Part shown: piece after piece, positions 12,751 to 24,039 of the stretch | Position numbering within the stretch: the stretch's first letter is position 1 | Layout of the letters: every line of letters begins with the position of its first letter | DNA from: Sordaria brevicollis | Taxonomy: Eukaryota; Ascomycota; Sordariomycetes; Sordariales; Sordariaceae | Direction: 5' to 3' | Length of the DNA: 64,000 nucleotides | Assembly (NCBI GenBank): GCA_033439795.1 | Contig: JAUTDP010000017.1 | Location: forward strand, 124,001 to 188,000 | The notes under the pieces: model-generated | What the model saw: the letters and a program-made list of their open reading frames with translations, nothing else | The model's database searches: none | What the model was told of the DNA's origin: nothing | Program-made: the position numbers and the translations under genes

Positions 12751-13349
12751 GCCGGATATATAATATTTTTTTAATTAATTTATTAGAATTTTAAAAGAGT
12801 AAAAAAGACGGAGATTACGAAATATTATTGCCGGAATTATATAATAAATAAAAAGAGTAAAAAATTAAAGAAATTATAAATTATTAAAGAATAAATATAA
12901 ATTAGAAGTTTTTAATTAGATAAATAGGGTAGCCCGTAGAATATAATATTTAGGAATTTAAAAAGTATTTTAAAAATATATAAAAAGCGCTCTTTAAATA
13001 TTAGATAATTAAATAGATATATCATAAAAAATAGGATAATTAACGTAAATAATATAATAAAAATTTATTATTCTACGATTATAGAAAATAATAAGCGTTA
13101 AATATAATATAAAACGTTATATATAAAATTTAATAGGTGAACAATTATTATATACCCTAATAAGAATAAGAATTAAAAGCCTATTTATTAATAAGAAAAG
13201 AAATATTATCGCCGGCGAAAAACCTACGTAGCGGGATAAATTAAAGGTAATTTATATTGGAAATAAGGTATTTAGGGATTAGTAATTTAATTTTAGATAT
13301 TTTAATATAATATTAATTAAAAAGTAGCCGCGCCGAACCGCGAATTAAA

Positions 13350-13760
13350 ATTATAAAGAGTTTAAAGAATCCGAATATTAAAAACCGGAAAAAGAATTTC
13401 TTTAATATTTCCTATTAAATTAAGGATTTTCCGTCTAATAAGGACGAAATAATTAAATTAAAAGAATTTAAATTAATTAACAAATTTTTTATTAGGATTA
13501 TAAAGAATCCGATATATTAAAAAAAGAACCGCTCTAATACTTCCTATTAAATTAAGGATTTTCCGTCTAATAAAAATAAAATAATTAAATTAGGAGAATT
13601 TAAATTAATTAATAAATTCTTTATTAAAATTATAAAGAGTCCAATATATTAAAAAAAAACCGTTTTAATATTTCCTATTAAATTAAGGATTTTCCGTCTA
13701 ATAAAGATAAAATAATTAAATTAGGAAGATTTAAAGTTAATTAATAAATTCCTTTTTAAT
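13350..13760 (+). repeat. Tandem repeat, about 131-132 bp x 3, in element B
   Basis: Three head-to-tail units share the core CCTATTAAATTAAGGATTTT, starting at 13411, 13543 and 13674, so the period is 132 and then 131 bp. The first unit carries about 15 extra bases at its left side. The repeat lies between the integrase region and the 3' LTR, outside the recognisable pol sequence. Confidence 0.85.
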
Positions 13761-14747
13761 ATTTATTCGTAAATAATATTAAAGGTTATTTAATTTAACG
13801 TAATTACGGCGGTTTAAACCGTAAAAAAATTTATAATCCGATTAATAAATATAAATATTAATAAAATTTTTTAAACGAAAGAAATATAATAAATTACCGG
13901 CTACATAGAATAAATAATCGTCGATCGATAATATAATTTAAAATACTTCCAATTTTTAAAAATAATTAATATATATTAAGGCTTTTATGAATTTAATTAA
14001 TTAATTAAAATTAATAAATTTTTCCCTATATTTTAAGGATTATAAAAGTTTAATTTTAAAAAGAGGAAAGGTAATTCGGGTTAAACTTTAAAACCGATTT
14101 TAAATAAAATTCCGATTTTAATTCGGGATAAAATTTCTATCCTACTTCGGAACTCTTTTAAAATCCTTAATTATTTAGGGTAAAACACTTTTTATTCGGG
14201 GAAAGGACGCGAAAGGAAAAGAATACCGAAACGGTAAATAAGGCGTATAATATATAAAAATTAAATTATTTCGGAATCGGTTTCCGGGAATTTAATAATA
14301 ATTTTAAAGGGCGAATATTAACCGTAGAACCGATTAATTACTATAATACCGCGGCTAATAAACGCGGAAATACCGGTATAATATAAATGGCCGGAATATG
14401 CGGAGATTGTTATTTCGTTTAATATATCGATATAAATATCGCCGGTCGGTTTTTAAATCTTTTAATAAAACCGTTTAGCGTAGAAGCGTTACTTTTACGG
14501 GTATTATAGTAATTACTGCGTAGTAATACAATTTAAGGATTAAATTAACCGGAGGGGGGAATAACGTTAATATATAAAATAGGAATAAATAATTAAATAA
14601 TATAATAGGAATAGATAATTAAATAATATAATAAAACCGAAGTGTAATATAATATACGAACGGAAAATAGGGTTTTTTAAAATAGGAAATAAAATTTTCT
14701 ACGGATTATAATAATTAATATTAGAATTATAAAAGATTATAACTTCT

Positions 14748-14757
14748 AAAGGGGGGG
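14748..14757 (+). other. Polypurine tract of element B
   Basis: AAAGGGGGGG a few bases before the 3' LTR at 14763, the expected place for the plus-strand primer of an LTR retrotransposon on this strand. Confidence 0.7.
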
Positions 14758-14762
14758 ATAAT

Positions 14763-15048
14763 TATAAGGGTATCGTTAAGAAGGCTTAAGGGGATTTATA
14801 TAATTAAAACATAGTAATTTAAAACGACGGATAAAATAGCGGATAAAATAAAGATAGTAGGATATAATATAAAGGAAAGGATTTCGGAATTCGGGCGCCG
14901 ACTGTTCTAGATTTATAGGGAAGCGTATAAATATAAAAGAAGATAATTCTTAATTAAAGATTTATATTTAGCCAAATTAAAGTCTTTCTCCTAGAATAGA
15001 CCTACCTTATACGACCTACTCTTACCCTTTTGTACCTGTAACTTTACA
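14763..15048 (+). repeat. 3' LTR of element B
   Basis: 286 bp, partner of 7225-7510. It ends TTTACA, keeping the CA terminus that the 5' copy has lost. It is followed directly by the ATAAT duplication at 15049-15053. Confidence 0.93.
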
Positions 15049-15053
15049 ATAAT

Positions 15054-16757
15054 CGACGATTAATTTAGCCTATTATTAAATTACCCTCCTCCCTTTGAAA
15101 AGCTAAAGCTTAAAAATAACGTTACTATAAATTTTACTTCTATTATTAAACCGAGGGTATATAGGGTATTATTTATAAATAGGTTTAAGGCTTATGAGGA
15201 TTTCAATATTTTATAATATTATAACGCTTTCGATATTATACCTATTATATTACCCTCCTATATTAACTACGTCTTTCAACCCCTAAATATTAGCGTATAT
15301 TAGGCAATAAAAAAGGCTTATTAAAAGGCCTTAACGGACGAAATTGCTAATAATACTATAATAATTAATCGTACGGTTTTTTTTAATAATTAGAAGAAAG
15401 TTAAAGAGGTTAGGTTTATACGTAATAATATTTATAAAGGGTAGGAAAAAATAAAGCTTTAACCACTCAAACTAAATACATTATAATTATTTATTTAATA
15501 ATATAAATATAATTAATAAATATAGTATTATTATTATAAATATCCCTATTAATTAATTATGCGCATTTATTAAAGTAAGATAGGAACCCTTATTCCTTAA
15601 AAGATTCGAAATTATTATACTACGGAAAGTTCTATGTACCCTCGAATCGCTAACTATTTAAAAGCACTTTAATATCGCTAATTCCCTATTAAAAAGGAAT
15701 ATTAATAATGCTAAAATAGCGTTAAAGGTTTTTATTAATAATTAATAAATAATATTCGATTAATAAAAATTATAATTTCGCCGTATCGAAGCGGAAGTAG
15801 AAAAATAAAACCCGTGGCGCTATATTATTATAGGGGATGGAATATATACGAAAGAGGTTTTAAATACTAAAATAGCCGTTAAAGCGTTATTCGATATAAA
15901 AGAAAATTTAAAAGAAATTTAGCGAATAAGTATAGCCTTTATTAAAAAAGTCGCCTTTGAAAATAATTTTAGTTTTAAATAGTAGTTATTACGCAAACCC
16001 TAAAATAAAAAAAAAAAGCCCCGTTATTAATAAAGCTCCTATCCTTAATGAAAATAATTTTATATTTATTATAAAGGATAATTTAAAATACGAATACGTA
16101 TTATATATAAAAAATAATTAGGATAAAATTAAAAATAAGGGTAATAAGGCTCGTTGTACCTATTTTATTAAATTATAGGGGTATAATTTCGAATTCTATA
16201 TTTTTGAAATAAAGGTATAGAAAGTAATATAATTAAAATAGAATATAAAAGTATTTTTAACTAGCTTTAAAAATAAGGAGGATTAATAATTCGAAGAAAT
16301 AAAGAAGATTACCCTACTTTTAATATATAAAAATTACGTACCTTTTAAGACCTATAATAAAAAAAGGGTTAAAAAAATTAAGAGGGGGAATTCCTCTTCG
16401 ATAAAGATTATCTTAAGTAACGAAGTAAAGGAGCTCTTAATTTTATTAAAATACCTTTATTTAATTTCTAAGAAGGTAATAGAAGTAAGGCCCTCTTTAA
16501 TAAGGCCTTTATTTATAGGATTAGCCGTTTTAATACCTTACCCCCCTCCTTATAAGAAGATTAAGAAAGCTAAACCCCCTCCTTTTAAAAAAGGGAAGGA
16601 GAAGGCCGTCGATATAAAATTTAAAGAAGAAGAGGTTACTACGGTAATTATAACGGTAGTAAATAAGAAATTAGAAGTATTTACTAACCGTATACGGGTT
16701 ATTATTATTATACTAAATAATTCTTCTAATAATTTTAAAAATATTAAAATAGATAAA
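15054..16757 (+). pseudogene. pogo/Fot1-type transposase relic, right part
   Basis: This continues the relic interrupted at 7224. Read through stops, about 15160-15500 gives YYNAFDIIPIILPS, then YVFQPL-x-ISVY and AIKKAY, which matches the conserved CMPPHSSHLLQPLDVGVF-type segment before the third catalytic residue of pogo/Fot1 DDE transposases. A later FIRNNIYKG stretch also fits this family. The 15.6-16.7 kb part is Lys-rich and could be the transposase C-terminus or a second relic; I cannot tell. It ends at the ATAAA duplication flanking the complete family A copy. Confidence 0.65.
16753..16757 (+). other. Target-site duplication of the complete family A copy
   Basis: ATAAA immediately left of the LTR at 16758, repeated at 24035-24039 immediately right of the LTR ending at 24034. 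This shows one insertion event and a structurally complete element. Confidence 0.75.
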
Positions 16758-17022
16758 TATCACGAGCGACGTAGTTACGAGAGACAAGCTTAATACGTTG
16801 AATCTAGGTCTATTATAGAATTATAAAATGAAAAAGAAAAGAAGAAAACGAATAAAGGGCGCGCCCCGCACTAAGGTTTATACTTAGGCGTGGGCAACCT
16901 ACGAAGGTAGTATGCAATTACGTACGTTGGTGCAGTCAACTTTTATTAGGGTGGCCGCTTAAACGATAACCGGTCCGCTAGATAGGGCCTTAATAGGGAC
17001 CCTATCCGCTAACGCCGTAATA
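16758..17022 (-). repeat. 3' LTR of the complete family A copy
   Basis: 265 bp, aligned end to end with 23770-24034. It shows many more C-to-T and G-to-A changes than that partner; for example the terminal GTGACA of the partner reads GTAATA here. Confidence 0.93.
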
Positions 17023-17025
17023 TTA

Positions 17026-17036
17026 CCCCCCCTTTT
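17026..17036 (-). other. Polypurine tract of the complete family A copy
   Basis: AAAAGGGGGGG on the minus strand, three bases before the 3' LTR. It confirms that the element reads right to left. Confidence 0.75.
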
Positions 17037-17224
17037 GAAAAAAATTCGCCCCGAATCTTCGAAATATTAAAATTATTATTATATATAAAATAAATCCTTT
17101 ATTTCCTAACGCCTACTACCCTCTTTAATTTCTTTATACCCTTCTTTAAAAAGATATTATCCTCCGGATAATCCTTATCGAATTCCTCCGCTTTAATTTT
17201 TTATAATTATTCTTCTAAATGTAT

Positions 17225-20200
17225 AGGTAGCCCCGGGTATTTAAAATATATTTCGTAATATACTTTTAAGAATTTAAGTAAATTTTTAAAATTTTTAACG
17301 TTATAAAATTTTAAATCCGGATCGCATCCCTTTTAATTTATTCGGTATTAAAATTTGCTAAAGTATATTCAAAAAATTAAAATTTCCTTTATTTCTTATT
17401 CGATATTATTTCCTATATATTCCCCTACCGGCTTTTTTAATTTTTAATTAGGTAATAAATTATTAAAATATTTCCGAAATTTATTAATATAGAAAATATC
17501 TATTCCTTTCTAACCCTTTAATACTTTTAATTTAAATAAATAGTTATATTTTTCTTGAATTTTAAAATATTAATTCGTTAAAATAAAGTCGAATTTATAG
17601 TTTAGCCGGTTTATAAATTCATTCCGTTTAATAATAAATATTCTATTACCGGGTCCGAAATCCAAAACGCGTTAATATTTATCTAATTATTTAATTATTT
17701 GCTTTTAAATTTTAATAATAAATTCTTTTACTTTATTTACGTATCTTCGGATCCGATTTATTAAACCCTACGTATTTTCCCGGCTAAATTTTTCTCTAAT
17801 TATTAATTATACGCCGTTAAAATTAATTCGAACTTCCTAATTTAAAATTCCGGGTATTAGAAATCCTTTTAATATTTCGTATAATTATATTCTATTTAAA
17901 TTATTATACGGTATTCCTATTTATATTATATTTATTATCGGGATCGCTTTTAATTAATTATTTTAAAAGTAATTAACGAAGGGACGAAGACGTTAATCGA
18001 AGTATTCGTTTATAATCTCGGCCTACCTTATAATTTAATTATATTTTAAAGAAGTTAATTTTTATTTAATATTTAAAATTTTAATTAATTTATTTATAAA
18101 GTCCAATATAAATTAAAGGCTTTTATCCGAAATAATTTCACTTAGTAATTTATAAATATAATAAAGGTTTTCGTAATATATACGGGTTATATTTCAAGTT
18201 ATTACCGTTATAAAATAAAGGATAATTTATAATATTTTATTTAATCGGTTTATTATTATAAATACGTTATTAAATTTTCGTTTATCCTTAAATATAGTTT
18301 TAAAATCTACGATTAAATTTTATTAAATACGTTAAATTATTGGGATAAACTTTAATTTATTAGGAGTTTTATCCTAAAGAACCTTCGAAATATAATATAT
18401 TATATAATTAATAATAAAATGATCGATATTACCGGTTATTTTTAATTATTAATATTATATAAATATTAAGCGTTTTATTTTATTTCGGCCTAAATAAACG
18501 GTAATAATTTTTATATATAATTCGTAAATAATTTAGGCTTTTAAAATACTAAATAATATAATAAATTTATCGAAACGGGTAAGAATTTTATCGGTAATAA
18601 ATCAATACCCGTTTTCCCCCTTTCTAATTATATTTTAATGGATTTTTAAATCCGGGTATATTTTATTTTCGAAAATAAAGCGATTTATAAGTAAATAGCC
18701 TTCTAATTATTCTTTTCGAATTCTTTTTACGATTTTAGGGCTAATTTTTATAATAACCGTACTTAAAAATATAATCGACGCGTAAATTATATTAATATTA
18801 TCAATTATATTATTAAATTATATTATCTAATTATTATTAAAGTTCTTAAAAATTTAGAAGGTTTTTTATACTTCCTACTTCGCTTTTTAATTTTTTAAAT
18901 CCTTTACTTTCTTTAATAATACATCCATTATACTATTTTCCTTTCTTAGCCGGTAAAAAATAATAAAATAATATTAGGATAGGAATTCGGCCTACCCGGC
19001 TTATTATAAATTTAAAAATCTTTTAATATTAAACTATTTAAAAGCTTCGTTATCCGTTAAAATTAAAAAAGGCTTATATAAATTAATAAATTCAATTCTC
19101 TAATATTATAAAATTCTAATAATAATTATTAATTCTTTATTATAAATAGAATAATTTCATTTTACGCTATATATCGTTTTTAAATAATAAGTAACCGGTC
19201 GCTATTTATTATCGATTAATTATAATAATACGTTAATTATTATTCTATCGGACGTATTCGTCTTTATATATATTAAGCATTTATATTAGAAATAGATTAA
19301 AATAAACGTTAATAATAAACGACTTTTAAATTCTTTAAACGCGGTTTAATAATTTTTATTCTAATTAAAAATTTCTCCTTTTTTAATTATAATTATTAAA
19401 AACTTCGTTATTCGATTATAATCCTTAATAAAACGTTTATAGAAATTATAAAAGTTTAAGAAAGATTATATCCTTTATATATTTATTAGGATTTATTAAT
19501 CCTTTACGATTACAATCTTTTAAAAGTTTACCGATATATTATTAATTTTAATAATAAAATTTAGGAATTTAATTTTCTTAACGTAAAATTCGCATTTATT
19601 TAAATCCGCCTATAGGCCGGCCGTTTTTAACCTCGCTAATACCTTTTTAATATAAATTTTATATTCTTCTAAATTATTCGAAAAAATAAAAATATTATTA
19701 ATATACGCGCTATAAAAATCGTTAAAATATTTTATTAAAATTTTGTTAATATATTACTAAAAAGTAAACGGACCGTTAATTAACTTAAAGGGTAAGACTT
19801 TATATTTATAAACGCTATATTTTATTCGGAATATCGTTAATTCTTCGTCGTCCGGGTATATATATATCTAATAGAATATTTATCGAATATTTATTTTTAA
19901 GAAGATTTTTATTTAATTAATTTGGGCGATAATTTTATCGATAAGGGGTAATAAGTATTTATTTTTTCGAATAATAGCGTTGAATTTCCGGTAATTTACG
20001 TAAAATTTTAATTTATTATTAACTTTAAGTACGAAAAGGATAGGCGCTATTTATAAGGCCGAATTACTTTCGATAAACCCTTTAATTAATAATTCGTTAA
20101 TATATTTTTAATAAATTTTTAATTCGTTTATTAATATTTTATATAACGGATTATAATTAAAGTCTTTGGGTTTCGCTCTATTCATTAAATTAATTTTATA

Positions 20201-21200
20201 ATCGTTAATATAATAATTTAATAAAATATTAAATTCTTTTTTATTAAATATATTTAAATATTCATAAGCGTATTTAAAGATTTCTTTTTTAATTCGCTTA
20301 TATAATTTTACTTTATCTTTAACGAAAACCTACTTTTTTTAATCGTCGATAAATTGGTCGAATTTATAGAAGTTAATAATTTTTATATATTTTTATTTAG
20401 TAAATATAAAGAAGGCGTTAATACCGATAATAATAAAATCGTTATAATATTTATATTATTTTACGCTATTATATTTTAATCGGTATCGGCTACGCGCGTC
20501 TTTTTCTTAATAGGGATCGTTCTTTCGTTCGGTTTCGAATATTTCGATATATTCGCGTCGCATAGGTATTATATCGTCGTTTTCCTATTATAGGGCGCAT
20601 TAATCTATTAATTCGCGTTCTATTTTTATTAAATTCTCGTTTTCTCCTAATCGAATAGATTTTTCTTTAGGCTCTTCGAAGAATTCGGTCGGTCGGCCGT
20701 ATTTTATTAAAGGCGATAGTAAGGGAATCGTATTAACGAGGGCTTTAAATTCGGAAATCCGTTTATTAAGTACCGAAAAAATAATAATTACTTTATCGAA
20801 GATTAATTTAATATTAGCGACATTTTTTAGGATTTTATATTTTTTTAATTAATATTTATTTAAAATAACGTTATAGCCCGAATTAATAATAATTATTACT
20901 TCTTTATCGAATTTTTAACCTTATACTTTAATCGGTCTTTTTAAATATTAATCGATCGTTTTGTTATATTATTTAATATAGCTTCCTATAATATATAGCT
21001 AGAACCCGTATAATCTTTCTATTTTTTATTTTATTATATTATTTACAAAGTCTTTACTTATAAAAATATTACTATTTATTTCTAAATTAATAAATATATT
21101 ATTCGTAAATAAAGTTTTTTTATTATTACTTATTATAATATAAAATATAATTAAAATTAGCCTATTTAAATAATTTTTTAAAAATCCTTTATTTAGTTTT
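17225..21200 (-). pseudogene. pol relic of the complete family A copy
   Basis: On the minus strand, read through stops, about 17230-17355 gives a chromodomain with KGCDPDL, FYNVKNFKN and a PGLP end, like the partial copy. Around 19560-19720 the RT palm is clear: the YxDD box reads YINN at 19694-19705, followed by IFIFSNNLEE, then LARLKTAGL and KCEFYVK, typical of Ty3/gypsy RT. Integrase and RNase H lie between these two anchors. Stops are dense throughout. Confidence 0.85.
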
Positions 21201-23760
21201 ATTTTTTCCGGTAGTATTTCTTTTAAATTCTTTTTAAAATAAATATTTATTAATTTAATCCTTAAGAAGGAGTTTAATATTTTTAGAGTAATTAATTTTC
21301 CGCTTTATTATCGGCCGGTTTATTATCCTTTTTATTTTTACGACCGTAATAATCGACGAATTCGTTAATATAATTGGGGTTGCCGCTATAGTAATTAAAA
21401 TAATTATAAAAACGGTATTTAATTTCTTTATATATAAAATATTTATTTTCTTCGAATAATTTGCAAACCTCTTTACGAATTATATTAAGGGTACGACGGG
21501 AATTACTTTAATTACTATTATCGGTATTAATACTATTATTAATAATATTATTAAAATTCTTATTAAAATCGTTGGAGCCTTTAATTTTATTAAATAAATT
21601 CGAAAAAGAAGAAGTATTTTTATCCTTATTTTTATTATCCTTTTTAGTTTTATTATTGCGGAAAATACGTTAATTAATTTCGACCGCTTTTTTAATTATT
21701 AAAGCGTATTAATTAAAAATTATATTTTCCTATCCGTATTTTTAAAAAAGTATATTCTAAATATTATTAGGGAGTTTTTAATTAAATTCTTACTTCTATA
21801 AATTAAGCGGGCGATTATATTTTCTAATTAAGCGAACGAATTTATTACGGAATTCCTAAAAATTATTATTTATTTCGAATTTTAAATCGTTAAATTCGTA
21901 AATAACCTTCTCTTTATAATTATAATCGTAATATTTAGTATATAAATAAATTAATATTTTATTAGAAATTTTAATATTATAAGGGCCGTCGGCGAAGTAG
22001 GACTTAAAGTTTTAAATAATTTTATTAGCGGTATAATTTTCGATATATATTTTTTTAACTTTATTATTAAAGAAGTAATTAACATTCAATTTAAATTTAT
22101 TCAAAATATAGCGATATTAAATATTAAAAGTAACGGTATTTTTATCCCTTTCGTTATAAAAATAAAGCGGGTCTTTTTCCTTAATTAATAAGCGTTTATA
22201 ATTAATTATAGAGAAGTCGGTAATAGGGGTTTCCTTATAACGGCCTCTTTCGTTATTATTTTCATTATAATCGGTATAATTAATATAATTATAGTATTTA
22301 AGGTTTTCGGGAATTAAGAAGGCGATTTTCTTTTTACGGAAATTAATATTTTTTTTATAGAGGTCGATATTTTTTTTAATTAAAATAGCGATTACGGTAT
22401 ATAAATTAATTATATCGCCGTCCCGGGTAATTATTATTCTTTTTAATTCTTCGGTTTAAATTTTTATAATTATTAAATTATTTTTAATTTTAGCGAACTC
22501 CTTTTTTTTTTAATTAAATCGCGACGGGTTTCGTTCTAGTTAATAAAAAAGCGGGAATAGGAAGGGTAACCCTTAATTAAAGAATTATTTTTTTATTTAT
22601 AAAGGGTATTTTATTTATCGGTACGGCCGTCGTTAAATAGGGTATTATTTTAAACCTCTTTATCGTTAAACGGGTTATTATTTTAATTATTATTAAACGG
22701 GGTATTATTTTAGGCTCCTTTATTAGAATAATCGGTAATTTAATATAATATAATAAATTAGGTTTAGAATTTACGGTTCTTTTCGCGTAATATAGCGTTT
22801 TTATAATATAAAGTTTCGTAATTATTTAATTCGAAATTAGGATCTTTATTCCCGCGAGCCTTTAATAATTAGTACGTTAGGAATATATTTTTACTTTATT
22901 CTTTACGTAAATCCTTATAGAAGCGTTCGTTCTTTATTTCGATACCCTTTTAATATTTTAATAAATTAGTAATATATTCGTATATTTATTTTAAATTAAT
23001 ATTTAAATTAATAGCGATAATTTAATATTTTTATTATTAGGAAAGAATAATTTTAATTAAAATAATTCGTAATTTAATTTCTTCGAAAATAATACATACG
23101 CTTTTAGGATCTTCGATAATAGATTTAAAAATATCGAAATTTATTAATAAAATATTATTATTATTTTATTTTTAATAATTTTAACCTATAGCCGTTAAAA
23201 TTTTAAAAGTAAAGGTTAAATAACCTTTATTATATTAAATTTAATATTTTGTAATTATATTAATTTTTATATATAGGAAATCGAATAAATCCTTTATATT
23301 AAACGTATAACGAACGTTAGCGAATTTATTAATAATTTCCTAATTAAAAAATATAATAATTTTATTTATATCCTCCGGAATATTATAGTCCTTTAAATTA
23401 AATTTGTCGATATTACGTAATTAGGTATCCTATTTTTCTTTAAAGGTGCCGATTATAATATTATTAAACGAATAACGCTTAAAAATATTATTTTATTAAA
23501 TAATTATATTAAGAATAATAGGTATATCCGTAATATTAAATTTAATTTATTCGATTATAAGCTTATTGGATATATTCTCCTTTTAAATTTCGTTTATTTA
23601 AACGCTTTCGGTAATAAATAATTTAACGGTTTTAATTATAGTAGCCTTTTCGTCGGGGGTATACGCTATTATAATTAATTACGAGGGTATATATTATAAT
23701 TATTTTAATTAGTAAATAAATTTAGGATATTTGGATATTTCCCTAGTATATTAAAAATGA
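21200..23760 (-). pseudogene. gag-protease relic of the complete family A copy
   Basis: By position, between the 5' LTR and the RT, this should hold gag and protease. The minus strand reads as a Lys/Asn/Glu-rich, heavily stopped sequence. I could not find a convincing zinc knuckle or protease active site, so the assignment rests on element structure. Confidence 0.5.
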
Positions 23761-23769
23761 TTTTATAAT

Positions 23770-24034
23770 TGTTACGAGCGACGTAGTTACGAGAGATAAG
23801 CTTAATATATTGAATCTAAATTTATTGTAGAATTATAAAATGAAGAAGAAAAGAAGAAAACGAATAAAGGGCGCGCCCCGCGCTAAGGTTTATATTTAGG
23901 CGCGGGCGACCTACGAAGGTAGTACGTAGTTACGTACGCTGGTGCGGTCAACCTCTGTTAGGGTGGCCGCCCAAGCGATAACCGGTCCGCTAGATAGGGC
24001 CCTGACAGGGACCCCATCCGCCAGCGCCGTGACA
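23770..24034 (-). repeat. 5' LTR of the complete family A copy, least mutated
   Basis: 265 bp, reading TGTCACGGCGCTGG from its minus-strand start and ending CGTAACA. It keeps intact TG...CA ends and is visibly richer in GC than the two sister copies. It is the last repeat before normal gene DNA. Confidence 0.93.
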
Positions 24035-24039
24035 ATAAA

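Larger units (their letters stand above)
7225..15048 (+). mobile_element. Complete Ty3/gypsy LTR retrotransposon, element B
   Basis: This 7824-bp element is bounded by two 286-bp LTRs and a 5-bp duplication. The internal order is gag with a zinc knuckle, protease, reverse transcriptase, RNase H and integrase, which is the Ty3/gypsy order. A long non-coding 3' stretch (about 13.2-14.75 kb) with a 131-132-bp tandem repeat follows. It is inserted in a pogo-like transposon relic. RIP has destroyed every frame. The family name is not known to me. Confidence 0.92.
16758..24034 (-). mobile_element. Complete Ty3/gypsy chromovirus-type element, family A
   Basis: A 7277-bp element on the minus strand, bounded by 265-bp LTRs and an ATAAA duplication. 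The polypurine tract next to the 17022 end (17026-17036, read on the minus strand) fixes the orientation: the 5' LTR is at 23770-24034. The same family gives the partial copy at 1-2499. Two RIP-mutated copies within one window fit RIP acting on duplicated sequence. No intact frame is left. Confidence 0.92.
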
